In this document: positions 47,721-60,454 of the stretch, piece by piece | Layout of the letters: each line of letters opens with the position of its first letter | How positions within the stretch are numbered: the first letter of the stretch is position 1 | Assembly: GCA_032191485.1 (NCBI GenBank) | Contig: JAVDOI010000003.1 | Location: 18,182,649-18,246,648, forward strand | DNA length: 64,000 bases | Direction of reading: 5' to 3' | Source of the DNA: Leptoclinus maculatus | Taxonomy: Eukaryota > Chordata > Actinopteri > Perciformes > Stichaeidae | Made by a program: the position numbers and the translations under genes | Notes under the pieces: model-generated | Databases searched by the model: none | The model's input: the letters and a program-made list of their open reading frames with translations, nothing else | What the model was told of the DNA's origin: nothing

Positions 47721-50430
47721 TTAAAACGCGGTGGTTGCCCCTTTCCAAATACCAAACAGAAGCACATGCCTCATCTACACCAGATATGTAAAATATTAAA
47801 ACACTGCTTTACAACATAACTCCTGTAATGTAGTGAATGCTGCATTAAATATTCTAACCGTTAAGGTATCCAGCAGAGCTAACATACAATGCCTTGGAAC
47901 AGTGTCCAGCTGTCCATTTTGTATCCAAAAGTCCCTCTAATTGAAACAGGATTTCCTCTTGTACTGTAATTGTCGAGGATAAAACTGTATGCAAGCTCAC
48001 ACTGGAGCCCACTGAGCACGAGAGGAATTAACTAGCTGCCCTGCACCTCTGACTCAACTCTCTGTGAACCGCTTGTGGAACCAGGGGTCAGCGGCTCTGG
48101 CTTTCGTATCATTTTCCCCTCCCACTTCTCTGCTGTTTTTTGCTGGGGGTGAGTTAAAGGAGGGTTTGGGAGGCAAGGAAGGCTCTCTCTCCGCTCCCCG
48201 ATCCCAGCAGAGCTCAGGAGAATTTTGGCTGCTGGCTTCGTCTGACAGGTAACGCTCAACACGCCTGTCTGTGCAGCACAGCTGTGACCCAGAGAGGGAG
48301 GAGGTGTGAGGGCGAAAAGGGCAGACAAGAGATGGGTGTAAAGCATTAGACCTCAGCCCCGCTCACTCCATTTGAACTCCTTTTGCACATGTTTTAGATT
48401 TTACAATCAGGCAAAGAGGATGTGGGGGAAAATAAAAGCATAAATTATCAACTTGGGTGCAACAGATGTTCCCTGATAATGCTAACATTATTGATGATTT
48501 TGTAGACAGTTTATTTTTCTTTCCCTAACGGTGCAATTTCTGTCTTCCTTCCTGTATTATAAGAGTTGAGTCTTTCTCCTACAGAGCGTAGGGGAAGTTT
48601 TAATTGCATTCGTTGTACAAATGTGTAGTTTTACTTCCCCAAATGCAAAGTAAAGGATTTGCTAATAGCAACATTTTAATATGCTGAATCGGGTGAATTA
48701 GTCACAATTTGTAACGTTGTGATTTTCAGTATCTGGTGTGACATCAAAAACAAAGAAGCTTGGAGAAAATATGTTTTGACTCCTCAACAAGTCATTCCAG
48801 ACTCTTCCTGACATTTCACTCAGTATAAATATTATACAGCTTATTAAATGAGGTGCTGGAACAAGCAGACACTAAACAACACTGAATTTAAAATAGTGGA
48901 TTTTCCAGCTACCTGGGAGCAACACAACAAGCTGTAAACACAACATTGACATATTATCACCTTATAAACTTGATAAGGCCGACGTGTTAGCGAACTGTTT
49001 ACACCTCCAGTAAATAGGCCGCCCACTCCCAGTTAAGGAGCAACATCTTAATTCATCTGACAAATGTTAGTCAAGTATTTACTCAATATATGTGTCCACC
49101 CAGTCACTGGACAGGGCAGGTAGCAAAACGCTGCTGATGAGACTCAAAACCAAAACATTGAGCTGAGAGATATTAAAACACTTCATGGAGCTGAGGGGAA
49201 CTGCAGTGTTGGTTGATACATTTCTGTGGGTCCAAGATTGCGTCATTTGATTCACAGTTAACATAAAACAAATTGAGTGGTGCAGCTTTAATTAAGTTTT
49301 TGTGTTTTTTTTTGCGTAATTACAACAAGTTGAAAGGAAAACTACAACTATCTAATCAAAGCAGCTTTAAAGCTCCTTAAGGGAAAACTAAAAGGGGAAA
49401 TGGACGCTGAGAGGTTAAAATAAGAAGTCTGCATGTAATAATAACCATATGTAAACATGGCTTTTTTTCTCCATATATGTGTGTGGTTGCAGTGCTGTTC
49501 CCAGGTTTTAGAGGTACAGACCCATGTGATCATGTGTGTAAAGAGGGTAGGAGCAGATGGATGGTCGTCCAGCGTCACATTATTACACTCCCGCAGGCTC
49601 CCAAAGCCACCGAAACCACTCACATACTGCGCTTGCATTAAAACACAACATACGAGAGCACAGACGCACTAAAACCACACATAAAGACGGTGCTGTGCTC
49701 ATTTTTCTTTTTCTTTTTTTAAGGCTTATCAGAACTGCGTGCACACACTCGAGGCAAGAGGGGGAGGAGCAGATCAAAGAAAATCTGGTTAAAAAAGAGC
49801 ACCCAGGGACACCCACCTCCACATAAACAGGGGATCTCCTTACCAAAAACAAAGAGGCCTGAGCAGCCAACCCACATCCAGCGGAACAGGGAGGGGTGAA
49901 CGGGGCTTCAGGAAAGGGGTTAGAGAGGGGGGGGGGTGGGGGGGGGATCAGAAAACATGTTACATGGGCGGAAAGGTAGAGCAAAATCATTCATTACTGT
50001 AATTACAACCTGAGCCCACTTACTCTCTCATTCAGCGGGAGGAGAGGAGAAAAGAAAAGAGGGAGAGGGGAGATTAACCTGGGCCCACAGAGGTGTTTAC
50101 CACACACCGGGAGACAACTCGTCCTGTTTCTTCCCTTCAGATGAACACACATAAACACGTTAACGCAGAGGAACAGACACAAAGACACACTGCAGGCTTT
50201 CCCTAATCACTCGGAGTGATGCGGTTCATGCCGGTAAATGAAATGAGCTATGAAAGGCTCGTCTTAAGTGTCTTCATCGTGGTATTTATTTTCCCTCCCC
50301 GAGCTCTGAGTCATGCTGTCCCTCCCCACCTCGCTTCACTCATTATACCTCCAAAGCAGAACAGTGTTTGACTGGAAGATAAACATTTCTTACTTTGTTG
50401 TTTTTTGTCTTTACGTTTTTTAATCGGGGC
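47721..50430. other. Non-coding stretch, no gene seen
   Basis: Contains two nearly adjoining G runs near 49927-49947. Short frames have no domain. Confidence 0.5.
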
Positions 50431-50433
50431 AGC

Positions 50434-51185
50434 TTAAAGGAATAGTTCCTCATTTTAGGAGAGGTGCTGAGATATGATCAGAGGATCAAGACTACTCTCA
50501 TTTCTGTCCGCTAAAGCAGCTGTAATTGATATTTTTATACATAACAATGGATAAATTGTCCGTTTATGAGCTTGACTCCTTTTAGCTCATTACTTTTCAT
50601 CATTTTACCATTTTGGTTCTCATCGCTCTCTGCCTTGTGTTTGATCACAGCAGGCAGATGTTTTCACCAAACCAGCTATGATGAACCAATAAACTACCAA
50701 TAAACAAACGTACAAACGTGTAGCTGCTAGCTGGTGAACATAGCGGAGCATTTAGCAGCTATAGAGCCAGCTCTCGTAGACCAAAAAGAGCTAAAAGTAG
50801 AGCGGCATTTGCCAGGTGGCCCGAAAAACGACCCAAATCATATCTCCTAGATGTGTAAATAAGTGTACTGGCATACACTAATATGCCAGTGTTGGTGTTT
50901 GAATATGAGCTGGTTACCATAGTTTAGCTTAGCACAAAGACTTGAGAAAGGGGGAAAGCAGCTAGCCCGGCTCTGCCCAAAGATAACAAAATCTGCATAT
51001 TAGCATATTACCTCTAAAGCTCCACGTTATATATCATTTCTTAATCTGCACTGTAGAACTTATTTCCTCCTGATTCCAGTCTTTATGCTAAGCTAAGCTA
51101 AACCGCTGCAGACAGATACAGAAGGAGATCTTCATCAAAATACATTGAGTATTTTTTCCAAGATGTTGAGCTACTGCTTTAGGTT
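50434..51185. repeat. Nested/inverted repeat complex
   Basis: It starts TTAAAGGAATAGTTCC, the usual end of the AGCTTAGC family. A copy of the AGCATTTAGCAGCTA family follows (about 50605-50870), then TAGCTTAGCACAAAGACT (50925-50942). An opposite-orientation copy AGTCTTTATGCTAAGCTA (51078-51095) comes next. The last two words are reverse complements with one mismatch. Confidence 0.65.
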
Positions 51186-51553
51186 TTAAAAAAACGAATT
51201 AATTTATTAGACTGTTCCTTTGGAATTATCAACCTTTTTCAAAATCTCATTGGAGAAAAATATAACGAGGACGAAAGGTGTTTTTTAAACTCCATTCATC
51301 ACTTTTACGTGACTGACTTTGGGCACTAAACTACTTCTGCGTTGTTTGTGGAACATTTTCTGGAGCAAGTTGACCGACTTTGTGAGCGCAGCTTCCAGCT
51401 TCTTGTCTTTTCACAGCCTCCCCTCACTGTGTTTACCTTGCTCTCATCTCCGTGTCCCCCGGGACTTCTTAAACACTGCCCTGGGTGTCTCTCTGGGGAA
51501 GCAAAACGTGCTGGAGGGAGAGGGAGGGAAACAGTAGCTTAATGTGATCTGAG

Positions 51554-51581
51554 AACAACAACAACAACAACAACAACAACA
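51554..51581. repeat. (AAC)n trinucleotide repeat
   Basis: Nine AAC units, giving a polyvaline artefact in the minus-strand frame. Confidence 0.95.
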
Positions 51582-52254
51582 TTGGAAAGTTCACCTACCG
51601 GGCCACATTCTGCCGTGGTGTGTTTCCAGTCATTTAGGAGACCTACAGGTGTTTCATAGCAGAAATATGATACTGTAAAAGGAAAGAACACAACACAAGT
51701 GATGCTTAGTATATACATACACGTTAGTTGTGTTGTGTAAAGTCTGTGTGGTCTGTTTGGAAAGAAACAGAGAGAAAATGAGACATTTCTGAAACATTTG
51801 TACTTTGTTGTCACAGAGGAAAAGCAAACAGTGCTCGGTTGTTTGTTTTGGTGTTTTGTCTCCATCATATATGAGTGTTCGTGGTGGTCATGAGTCTCAG
51901 GCAGAAAAACTGATTTGTTTCCAGAGCTCTCAGGTTTTAAAGTGAACCTCTGCTCTCAACCGGCGCAGAGACAGAGCACAAGTGGCACCTAGTGGACACA
52001 AGCAGCGCTGCACCCTGTCTGACTTCTCAACTGACAAGAAGGAAGGCTCTTTGAGGCCTCGCTTTCCTTCCGTCTCACTGGCTTAGTGAGACGTGACCAC
52101 AGCAACCTCTTGGAACATGCTCTCTTCTGTTTTATCACTCTACTTGTTGAGGTTGACCTCTATTCTTGTTCAGGACAGTTGTGAAGCACTTTGAAACAAA
52201 CATAAAACATATAAATCACAGACAAACTGTACTTGTGAAGAGTTAAAGACTCAT

Positions 52255-52440
52255 TTAAAATGTTGAGATATGCACTTATTTTCTTTGCAGCCAAGAGATA
52301 TTTGAGAAGAATGATTCGACTCCCGTAGTCGTAAGCTAAATATAAAGCAGCAGCCAGTTAGCTTAGCTTAGCATAAAAACAAGGGGAGACAGCTCTCTGT
52401 CCAAAGGTAACACAACCTTTCTCTCTGCTAGAAAGCGAAT
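52255..52440. repeat. AGCTTAGCTTAGCAT-family copy (forward core)
   Basis: AAATGTTGAGATATGCACTTATTTTCTTTGCAG, then AGCAGCCAGTTAGCTTAGCTTAGCATAAAAAC (core 52357-52378), then GGGGAGACAGCTCTCTGTCCAAAGGTAACA. It lies in the opposite orientation to the copies at 45.3 and 60.5 kb. Confidence 0.7.
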
Positions 52441-54481
52441 CAAACTCCGTCAAATCAAAGCACCAGCTGCAACAGACTGACGCTAATCAAAGTAAACAAC
52501 ACAAATAACCACAGAAAACCTACAACTTTGCGACCCTGACCCAAGTAAAACCGCATCGTGTGAGCCCAACAAAAGTTGTTTACGTGACAAAGCTGCCGTT
52601 CAGAAACTGTAAGCAGCACAAACAAGAAGATGCTCTGGTCTGATTTGCCTTCATTGTCTCTTTCGAAACGATTAGTGTACATTTGAAGACAGACGAGTGA
52701 TTTCTGCCGAGACTTGAACACGATGGTGACGCTGTTGAAAGACATCTTGGGTTATGAGCTGAATCATGAGTTATTAGATCCTGTTGTTCCCCATGGTCAT
52801 ATAATAGATTAATCTAATGCTGCTGACTCATGCTCCGCTCTCATGATGATTACTGCCTCGTAAAAAAATTGCAACGCTTTTAACACTTAACACAAGGATG
52901 AAATAGCTTGGCCTTTCCACGAATTTAAGACTTTTCCCCTCTTGAAGATCGGTCCAATATTACATCCTGCATAGTTTCAAGACTTGGAGTGATGATGTGA
53001 AGTCACAGGACGGGCCTTCTTTTTTACTAGGCGCTTATTTGTAGGTGTTTCTTGTCGTTTCTCCTCCCTTTCTTTTTTACAGAGAGTGGTCAGAACATCT
53101 GCGCCCATCTGTCTGTTTGTCTTCCACTGACCTGAAACAACTCCTCTTCCTTCATAGATGTCGAGCCTCCACGCCTTTCTAAACACAATCCAGCTCTCAA
53201 TGGCTGATTGTATCTCCTACGGTGAAGTTACGCCTCTGACCTTCTCTCCTTCCACCCACAAAAACTGTTGCTTCTGCCACGGCCCATTTGGTTATACACA
53301 TAGACACACGTGTTCACGGCCTCTATGTCGAAAAAAAGCAAACGCTGCGCTGTGTAAATATGGATACACACAGTTGACTCATACGCACCAGCATCCAAGC
53401 GCGCATGCAGAACCGTACAGCAGCCTCTCGTCCTCTTTTTCCGCTGACGGTCACATCTGCAGCCCAGATGTGCGCCACACCGAGGTGCTGCTGAGCGCAG
53501 GATGTTTTGCATTCCCTCTGTGGAACATGTGAGGCGTTCCTGCGGGCCGTCCGTCTGGCTGCATTAGTCTGTGTGTCACGGGGATCTGTTTGCCTCGGCC
53601 CCTTGTTGGCCGGCTCCTGGGGTTTGGGTACGACCGTCGGCGCGCTAACTCAGGGCAGATGTTGGGTGCTGAATCAGGTGGGGAGAGGAAACTCTGGCCG
53701 TGGCAGGAGGGAGACACTGGCTGCCCTGTGTGGCGGTCCAGCCCTTCATAACAAAATCCTCCCATCTTAACCATCTCTGCTTCTGCATTTGTCACATGTG
53801 ATGTGGATAAGTAAGCTTAAAAGATGAAACTGTATTTCAATCGTCACATTCATGAAATTGAACCTCTGCATTTAACCCATCCTCAGCATTTAGTAGCTGT
53901 GGGCCACTGTACTGTACTATGCTGTGCTGTATCTGCCGCCCAATGAATGAACTGAGTACTGATGACCTCAGTGGTCCCTCCTAAGTTTGTTACAACTTTG
54001 GTCTCATTTTCCTATTATTGGCTATTGTTAATGCTCAAAAATTATAGTCACCAACTTAATTTGAGATTTGGAAACGTGATGACATCACTACAAATAAGTC
54101 AGATAGGGCAAGAAACAAGAGGAGTCACGTGATGAGACGAAAGGTGCGGCATCAGTGTTAGATTGAGACTGTTTCACAACCAGTTAAAAGTTCCTTCGTG
54201 TAGTTTTTCTTACTTTGACAATTTTGGGCGCACTCACTTTGGGTTTTACCTCCAGATGAAGTAGTTTAGAAAATCTGGGTAACTGTTGTGCCATGTTCCC
54301 GCTCTTAAAAATAGGGCCCAAATTGAAGAATAATCTTTTTTTAAATGAACCAGAATTTGAAAGAAAATGTTGTTTTTCCTCTATAAATTGAATCTATGCA
54401 GCACATTTAAAGAGTAGGTCATGACTAATTAAACAGATGCATCATTGAATCAATATGAACAGTACGACCATCACTGCCTAA
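52441..54481. other. Non-coding stretch, no gene seen
   Basis: The frames at 52455-52745 and 53158-53770 overlap on both strands and lack recognisable domains or splice context. Confidence 0.5.
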
Positions 54482-54500
54482 CCCCCCCCCCCCCCCCCCC
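54482..54500. repeat. 19-base C homopolymer
   Basis: Pure C run; a 16-base G run follows only 277 bases later (54778-54793). Confidence 0.95.
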
Positions 54501-54777
54501 TCTGTTCTTGTATTAGTCTTGGTTGGTGTGGAAAACGTGTGGTTAATGCGGCACGAAAGCGGCACAGGACCCCTTCAGAAGGCACAAACCCCTGAGAGGA
54601 CGTCGGATCAACATGAATACATAACATGACAACATGATATTACAGTTTGTGAAGTATAGCGGTGAACATGTGACTCTGTGAAACTACAGGGCTTTTCTTC
54701 TTGAAGTGTTTGATGACAGCCACAGTGCAGGAAGTAGAAGTGTCTCTTTTCACAGCTCTGGCTGCAGTTGAAGTGGT

Positions 54778-54793
54778 GGGGGGGGGGGGGGGG
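54778..54793. repeat. 16-base G homopolymer
   Basis: Pure G run, directly followed by GATCAATAATG. Confidence 0.95.
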
Positions 54794-54822
54794 ATCAATA
54801 ATGATAATCTAACAAGGCACTC

Positions 54823-54960
54823 TGGGAACTCCACAGATTTCACACATCAAAATCCGTTTTCTAGTCATGGTGTAGTAGCTTAAAGTTTTCTTCGGGTCTT
54901 GAGGAGCTTTTGTGTAGCAGTGTAGGAACCCGATGTTTTTGAGCTTGGCCCTCATCGGAG
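54823..54960. repeat. GGGGAACTC-GATTTTACACATC-type repeat, copy 1
   Basis: GGGAACTCCACAGATTTCAC, ACATCAAAATCCG and TTTTCTAGTCATGG match 57165-57215 block for block. Further right, the CTTGAGGAGC word fits the same family as I recall it. Confidence 0.6.
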
Positions 54961-57157
54961 GACAATGACTCGGCTGCACTGATTGTGATTACTCAATTTC
55001 TTCTAATCTGACCAAAGTACCCCAACTTTATCAAAGTGCCGAACCCTGTCTTCAACATACAGTCCATACGCAGAGGGTAAACACAATAATAGAAACATAT
55101 AATCCTGCAAAAAAGTTATTTTTTATTAAACATTTGGTCCGTCCCAAATAAGACCACAAGTATTTGTAAAAACATCGAAAAAATATAACACGCATCCTTC
55201 TGGTAAAACCAAAAGAAAAAGCATCTGTTACAAGATAATACTGTTATTGAACTTCAAATAACATGTTTATGAGGAAAAATGTCAAATATATTCTACACCG
55301 AATAGCAGATGAAAGGAAATGCTACTTTACAAGCCTCAAGTGTATGTCCCCAGCTGTCTCCGTGCTGCAAAAAGTAGCTTAAATCCTGAATTCCATTTTA
55401 AGTCAGTAATACAGGCCATTTGTTATATCTTATGGAACTTTCCCACACAGCTAGTTTTTCGTTTTGCCCCTGTCCCCATGTCTATGCTGTTAAACTCCCA
55501 GTTAAACTTCCTTTCTTTTTCCCTCAGTGCCATTTCTTCAGGCAGTCCCTGCCGTTGGCCCGGCGTCTCCACAGCTGGCCCCCGAGAACAGATTCCAGCC
55601 CAAGTAATTGTGGCCCTCACACCACCTGCTGTAGGGTCACGGTCAAAGAGAGATGTGTACTGTGTGTGTGTGTCTGCGTCTGCGTACAGACGGATGCTTT
55701 AACACACACACACATAACTGACGCAGCATGGGGCTCCATTGTGTTCTAATCAGACCAGGAACTGAATAACCAGTATGTCCTCCATCCTTCGCCCCAGTTG
55801 ACTGAGTACGACGAGATAGGGACAGCGAGAGACGGAGAGCTGGAATTCCCCTTTGATCAGAGTGTCCGTTAGTCAATGGGATGTGGCGTTGCTGGGGGTG
55901 CGGAGTGGCGGGAGGAGGCGGGTGGGGCAGAGTTCAGGGAGAGAGTGCTCAATTGTCTTGTCCCTTTCTTTTTTTCGGGATGCACACCCCCACCAAGAAG
56001 CCGATACCCAGGTCGTGACCCTTCAGCCCCCCCTCTCGTCCGCCCCCGTCGGGGCTCATACATGAAGGACGCTTTCTGTCCCCGTGTAACTGCTGAACGA
56101 CCCCCTTTTCAGAAACATATACACTCTAACTGTCTTACTCAACTACTTGCCACCCTGCTTCTTTCAGGAGGTTGAGGTTGATGCGTTGGCGGGGGGGGGG
56201 GGGGGGCTTTATTCTTTTTTGGAGTAGATTAAAGACAAAAACTGACGTGAGACAAATTGACTCTGTCAGTGTGTTTTAGTTAAGGCAGCATCTGTTGCTG
56301 CAAGTGTGGTGATAGTTAAAAAGAAAGAAAAAAGGACAGAGAACGTTTTCTGAGAAATGGAGAAGGGGGGGGGGTGCAGCAGAAGGGTTTGTTTCAAGAG
56401 TCTGGTGTTATTTACTCTATTGTTACATATGTGCGTGTACAGCCAAGGCCATCAAAGAGCAGAACATTTGGTCATTAACAGATTTGTTGTGTTTGACAGC
56501 TGTATGACATATTTTTCATGTGGTGAGCGCTACATCAAGCAATATGTCGACACAAAAAAGAAAGCATCTGCACTCTCCGTGTATAGGATGCATAGAGGAG
56601 AAGGCCTTAAACTTTCATGCTTTCCATTTACTCATGAAAACTGAGGAAAAACACAAGATATCCAGCATGTGGAAAACACGATGCAACGTGTTACCAATTG
56701 ACAATTTTCAATAACAAAAAAAGAAAATCTAGTTATTGAGGTACTCGGAGTCCTTGTCTGACAACAGCGACATTGGTTAGTCAAACAAATTAGTCTGGTT
56801 AGTGTTGTCTGCTGGGAAGAAAACCAAAATAACATCAAAACTCAGCAACATGACGACATATTGCACCGCGTTACAGAATCCAAGGCAAAAACAATGCTGC
56901 ATTCAAATTTATAATTGATTTAATATGAATCACTGACAAACAATACCGGTGGAAATACTGATCCAATACATCTGCAACCATTTATCTGATAAAGGTTTGA
57001 TGTATTTGGATAAACACATTAATTACTTGGTGCATGTCAAGCTGCATCTACCCTATTAGCTTGTTCGTAATGTGTGCATGACTCGAGATAATCTGAGGGC
57101 AGCTCCGACATAAGGCCCCCCCCCCCGGTTGGTTAATCTGGCTGTGTGCTTGCGGTA
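54961..57157. other. Non-coding stretch, no gene seen
   Basis: Contains a GT tract near 55657-55672 and 16 G at 56191-56206. The frames at 55319-55749 share a pyrimidine-rich run and show no domain. Confidence 0.5.
56191..56206. repeat. 16-base G homopolymer
   Basis: Pure G run after GATGCGTTGGC. Confidence 0.95.
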
Positions 57158-57290
57158 TTAAAGGGGAACTCTGCAGATTTTACACATGCAAATCGTTTTT
57201 TTTTTCTAGTCATGGCATGTAAGTACTAAGTGCACGAGAATGCAGTTATGTAGTGTCCTCTGTGGCTCTGGATGGAAACATGGGAGCAGA
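57158..57290. repeat. GGGGAACTC-GATTTTACACATC-type repeat, copy 2
   Basis: TTAAAGGGGAACTCTGCAGA, TTTTACACATGCAAATCG and TTTTCTAGTCATGGCATG pair with 54823-54870. The TTAAAGGGG start looks like a transposon end. Confidence 0.6.
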
Positions 57291-57529
57291 AATCATCTTT
57301 TTCTCACGCTGAATTCAACACTGAAGCAGAATATAAACTGAAAGTGACACCTAAATGATTACAGTTCAATTGAGTTAAAATGTAGTTTCATGGCCTTTTT
57401 TTTTTTTTAGTTTAGTTTATGCTAACGTGATTCATATTCCCAAATAAATCTGTGTTTAATCAAGTAACCGTAGAGAGAGGGAGAGAAACAAAAGGCGGAG
57501 GCAAGGGCAAGTTTATTTTTGTTGCACCA

Positions 57530-57775
57530 TTCAACAGCAAGGCACTAAATGTTCCTTCAAAATGTTACTTAAGTATAAGTACAAACTTAACTTAAATTAC
57601 CAGTCATGTATATTATAATATTGAGTTATAATTATCTATGCATTAAAGTGTGCATTGAAGCTGATAAAGGATAAAGTATGGAGTGAAATATTTCCCTCTG
57701 AAATGTAGTCGAGTACGGTGGAAATGCTCAAGTTAAGCACCTCAACGTTGTACTTAAGTTCAGTACTTCTTGTCA
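57530..57775. repeat. AAGTACTTGAGTA-type repeat, copy 3
   Basis: ATGTTACTTAAGTATAAGTAC, GGAGTGAAATATTTCCCTCTGAAATGTAGTCGAGTA and AACGTTGTACTTAAGTTCAGTACTTC follow the pattern of 12.2 kb in the same orientation. Confidence 0.6.
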
Positions 57776-58234
57776 GGGGAGGGGAAATAGCAAATAGAAG
57801 GGATCCATTTGAATCACTGATTTTCTTCTGAAAATCAATTCAGAGATCGTTTTCATCACCTGTGAATTGATTGGTCCCAGAGGCCTGTGTGGTGAAACAG
57901 GGAGCTGCAGGTGTGGCGGTCTCTCGTGGTGAAGATGAAAAAAGACTGGACGTAGAGGACAGTCCCGATACTGTCCAGCAGAGGACAGCATGTCACTGAT
58001 ACAGTAACGTTTGAGCTCGCCTGCTTTCTTCTTCTCTCTCTCTCTCTCTTTCAGTCACACATTCTCTCCCTCCATTGTCCCTTTTCATCTGTCTCTTCAT
58101 CTTCCCTCTTGAGCTCTTTTCGCTGTCAGCTTTGCTACAGTTGCTCACAGACAGACAATACTACACAGGCGGGCAAACAAACCATATGGTCTGGTTCTTG
58201 AGTTGAGTAGCAGAAGGCTGTTTTTCCTCTCCTC

Positions 58235-58246
58235 TATATATATATA
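58235..58246. repeat. Short (TA)n tract
   Basis: Six TA units. Confidence 0.85.
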
Positions 58247-58394
58247 CTGCTGTCTGCTTCAGCCTGAATCTGCTAAAACCATCACCCCCCCCCATCTAAC
58301 CTACACACTGTTTTTTCTCCCTCCATGAAAACTTTCCTCTCCTCTCCTCAGTGCTTTCTCCTCACTCATCTCTCTTCCTTTGCTACCCCCCCCC

Positions 58395-58423
58395 CTCCTC
58401 TCTCTCTCTCTCTCTCTCTCTCT
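58395..58423. repeat. (CT)n microsatellite
   Basis: CT dinucleotides after a C-rich run. Together they form a long pyrimidine tract upstream of a possible splice acceptor at 58456. Confidence 0.95.
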
Positions 58424-58456
58424 TCACCTACAAATCTATCTTTTTCTTCCTCTCAG

Positions 58457-58538
58457 GAACCAAATGCCGTCAGAGATGACGTCAGCTCCCCGCTGCTCAC
58501 TGAGATGAAAGAAGCTGACATGTGAAAAGAAAGGCCAG
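58457..58538 (+). other. Exon-like segment of unknown transcript
   Basis: A strong polypyrimidine tract ends in CTTCCTCTCAG (58446-58456). Then come 22 codons (EPNAVRDDVSSPLLTEMKEA, then DM), a TGA at 58523-58525, and AAGGCCAG|GTGGGA with a donor-like GT at 58539. It also carries the full CRE palindrome TGACGTCA at 58477-58484. It could be a small terminal or non-coding RNA exon, or chance. I recognise no protein. Confidence 0.3.
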
Positions 58539-58939
58539 GTGGGATGAGTCCAATGTGTGTGTTCTTCTTACCAGACCTCTTTCATATTTCACACATTTTT
58601 CCCCGTCAGGGGAGATGCAACGCTGTCAGGACACAGAACTCGTGGTTTTTACTTTAAACCGAACGCAGAAGCAAAACTCAGCTCCGTGTTTGTCGAGTTC
58701 CACAAATCTCAACTTCATTATTTTATTCATTAAGTTGTTGTTTGTATTTGTTCGGCACTACTTCTCGTCTTACAACTTTAAAGGACTGTTGAATGTGTTA
58801 AATGTTAAAGTGTGTGTGGTCAGAATTAATGTCTCATTGACTATCATGAGAACACATTTCACACAAAGTCAAAGCATTCAACCGTTAGATCCTTTATGGA
58901 GGTCGAAGGAAGCCTATAAAAAAAAACACTCACAGTTTT

Positions 58940-59430
58940 TAGCTAGCAGCATGGTAACATCTGTCTGTTAGTTGGTCCACTACTTTGATCCAGACTGAAA
59001 TATCACAACAATACTCAATGGAATGACATGAATTTGGTTCACTTATTCGTGGCTCCCAGATGATGAATCCTAATGAATCTGGTGATCCTCTGACTTTGCA
59101 TTTTTTTGGTTTCAAGCTAAATGTCTTGATAACTATTTATTGGAACATTAGGTACAGACATTCATATTTCTCACATGATTCATTTAAATAGCTTTAATGA
59201 TCCTCTGACTGTTCATTCAAAAGTCTACTAAAGTGACTAAATACCTGCAAAACTAACTAACCTCAGCTTTACTAGTGTAATGATCTAATGTTAGCATGCT
59301 ATTGTGGTAAACACTATCAGTATGTTAGCGTTGTCATTGTGAGCATACTAAATGCATGTTGATGTTAGCATTTAGCTCTAAGTACCGCTGTGCCTCAGCC
59401 TCACAGAGCTGCTAGCATGACTGTAGGCTC
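58940..59430. repeat. AAATGTCTTGA-TTATTGGA-type repeat, copy 2
   Basis: GTCCACTACTTTGATCCAGACTGAAATATC, TGATCCTCTGACTTTGCATT, AAATGTCTTGATAACTATTTATTGGA, ATGTTAGCATGCTATTGTGG and CAGAGCTGCTAGCATGACTGTAG are the ordered blocks of a fish repeat I recognise. It pairs with 19275-19500. Confidence 0.7.
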
Positions 59431-60454
59431 AGTAGCTTCTTTTAAATCCATGAACTGAGTAATCACTTTCTTTGGTCACGCGTTTCTATGAGTCGGCTAC
59501 GGTGGCCCACAAGAGACGGTGTTTGAATTGCATTTGCACAGCGTATGAGAGTGTGCTGGGTTTGGGTTTACAAGCCTGTCACAGCTCTCTCTGTCCCGTT
59601 CCATCTCCCTTAAAGGCCTGTGTGGACCTCTGGTAGGTCCTTTTAACAACAAAGCCAGCTTGGTATGTGTTTACACAAAGCCGCCCTCGGTGTCTCCTCT
59701 CCTCCTCTGCAGAAGCTGGCTGGCAGATAACAAACACCTTTCAGCGCTGACTGACCGAGGGATTTATAGCTTCATAAACGTCTGGTTTTGGGGATGTGCT
59801 TAACAGTTTCCCTTCAGGAGGTCATTTTTAGCTGTTTTCTGCGCTGTCAACACGTCAAACCGCGAGTGACGATGACCAGTCTGCAGCAACAGTATTTTGG
59901 GAATGCACGGCTGAGATGAGCCTCTCTGAACTTTGTTACCAAAGTACTAAATAAATGTATATGTGATGTTTTCTTACCAAATCAAGAGCATGTGTGTGGT
60001 ATGTTTGGTGCCTCCTGAGGAAAAACAAGAATGTGTCAGTGCTGATCCCTTTGTGGGGGCATTCACACTCTCCTATGTCCTCATGTGGGGGTAAAAAGAC
60101 ATCGAGCTCTCAACAGGTGGAACATACAGCAGCAAAGCCGGGTGTTCATTCAGGTTGTGTGAAGGCCTGTGTGCGCCTCACACCTTCTCTTTAAAAGCTC
60201 ACCTCTCACTCTGTGCTACTCAGCACCGACAACAGATGTATTCACACATTCACACAGGCATCCCCAGAGGACTGACAGAGGAAGTGGAGCTGGAGAAAAA
60301 CAAAACATGTCTGTTTTGCATCTCTAAAGCTCAGTGGGAAGTGTGAAAACGACTGCATTTATGGGCTCTAGGAGATTACCGCGAGGCCAAGAAATAGTCA
60401 GGCACTTAACCCTCCCCATAAATCAGTGAATTGTTTTGTATGGATTGCACAATT
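59431..60454. other. Non-coding stretch, no gene seen
   Basis: No repeat family or exon is recognised. Frames are short. Confidence 0.5.
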
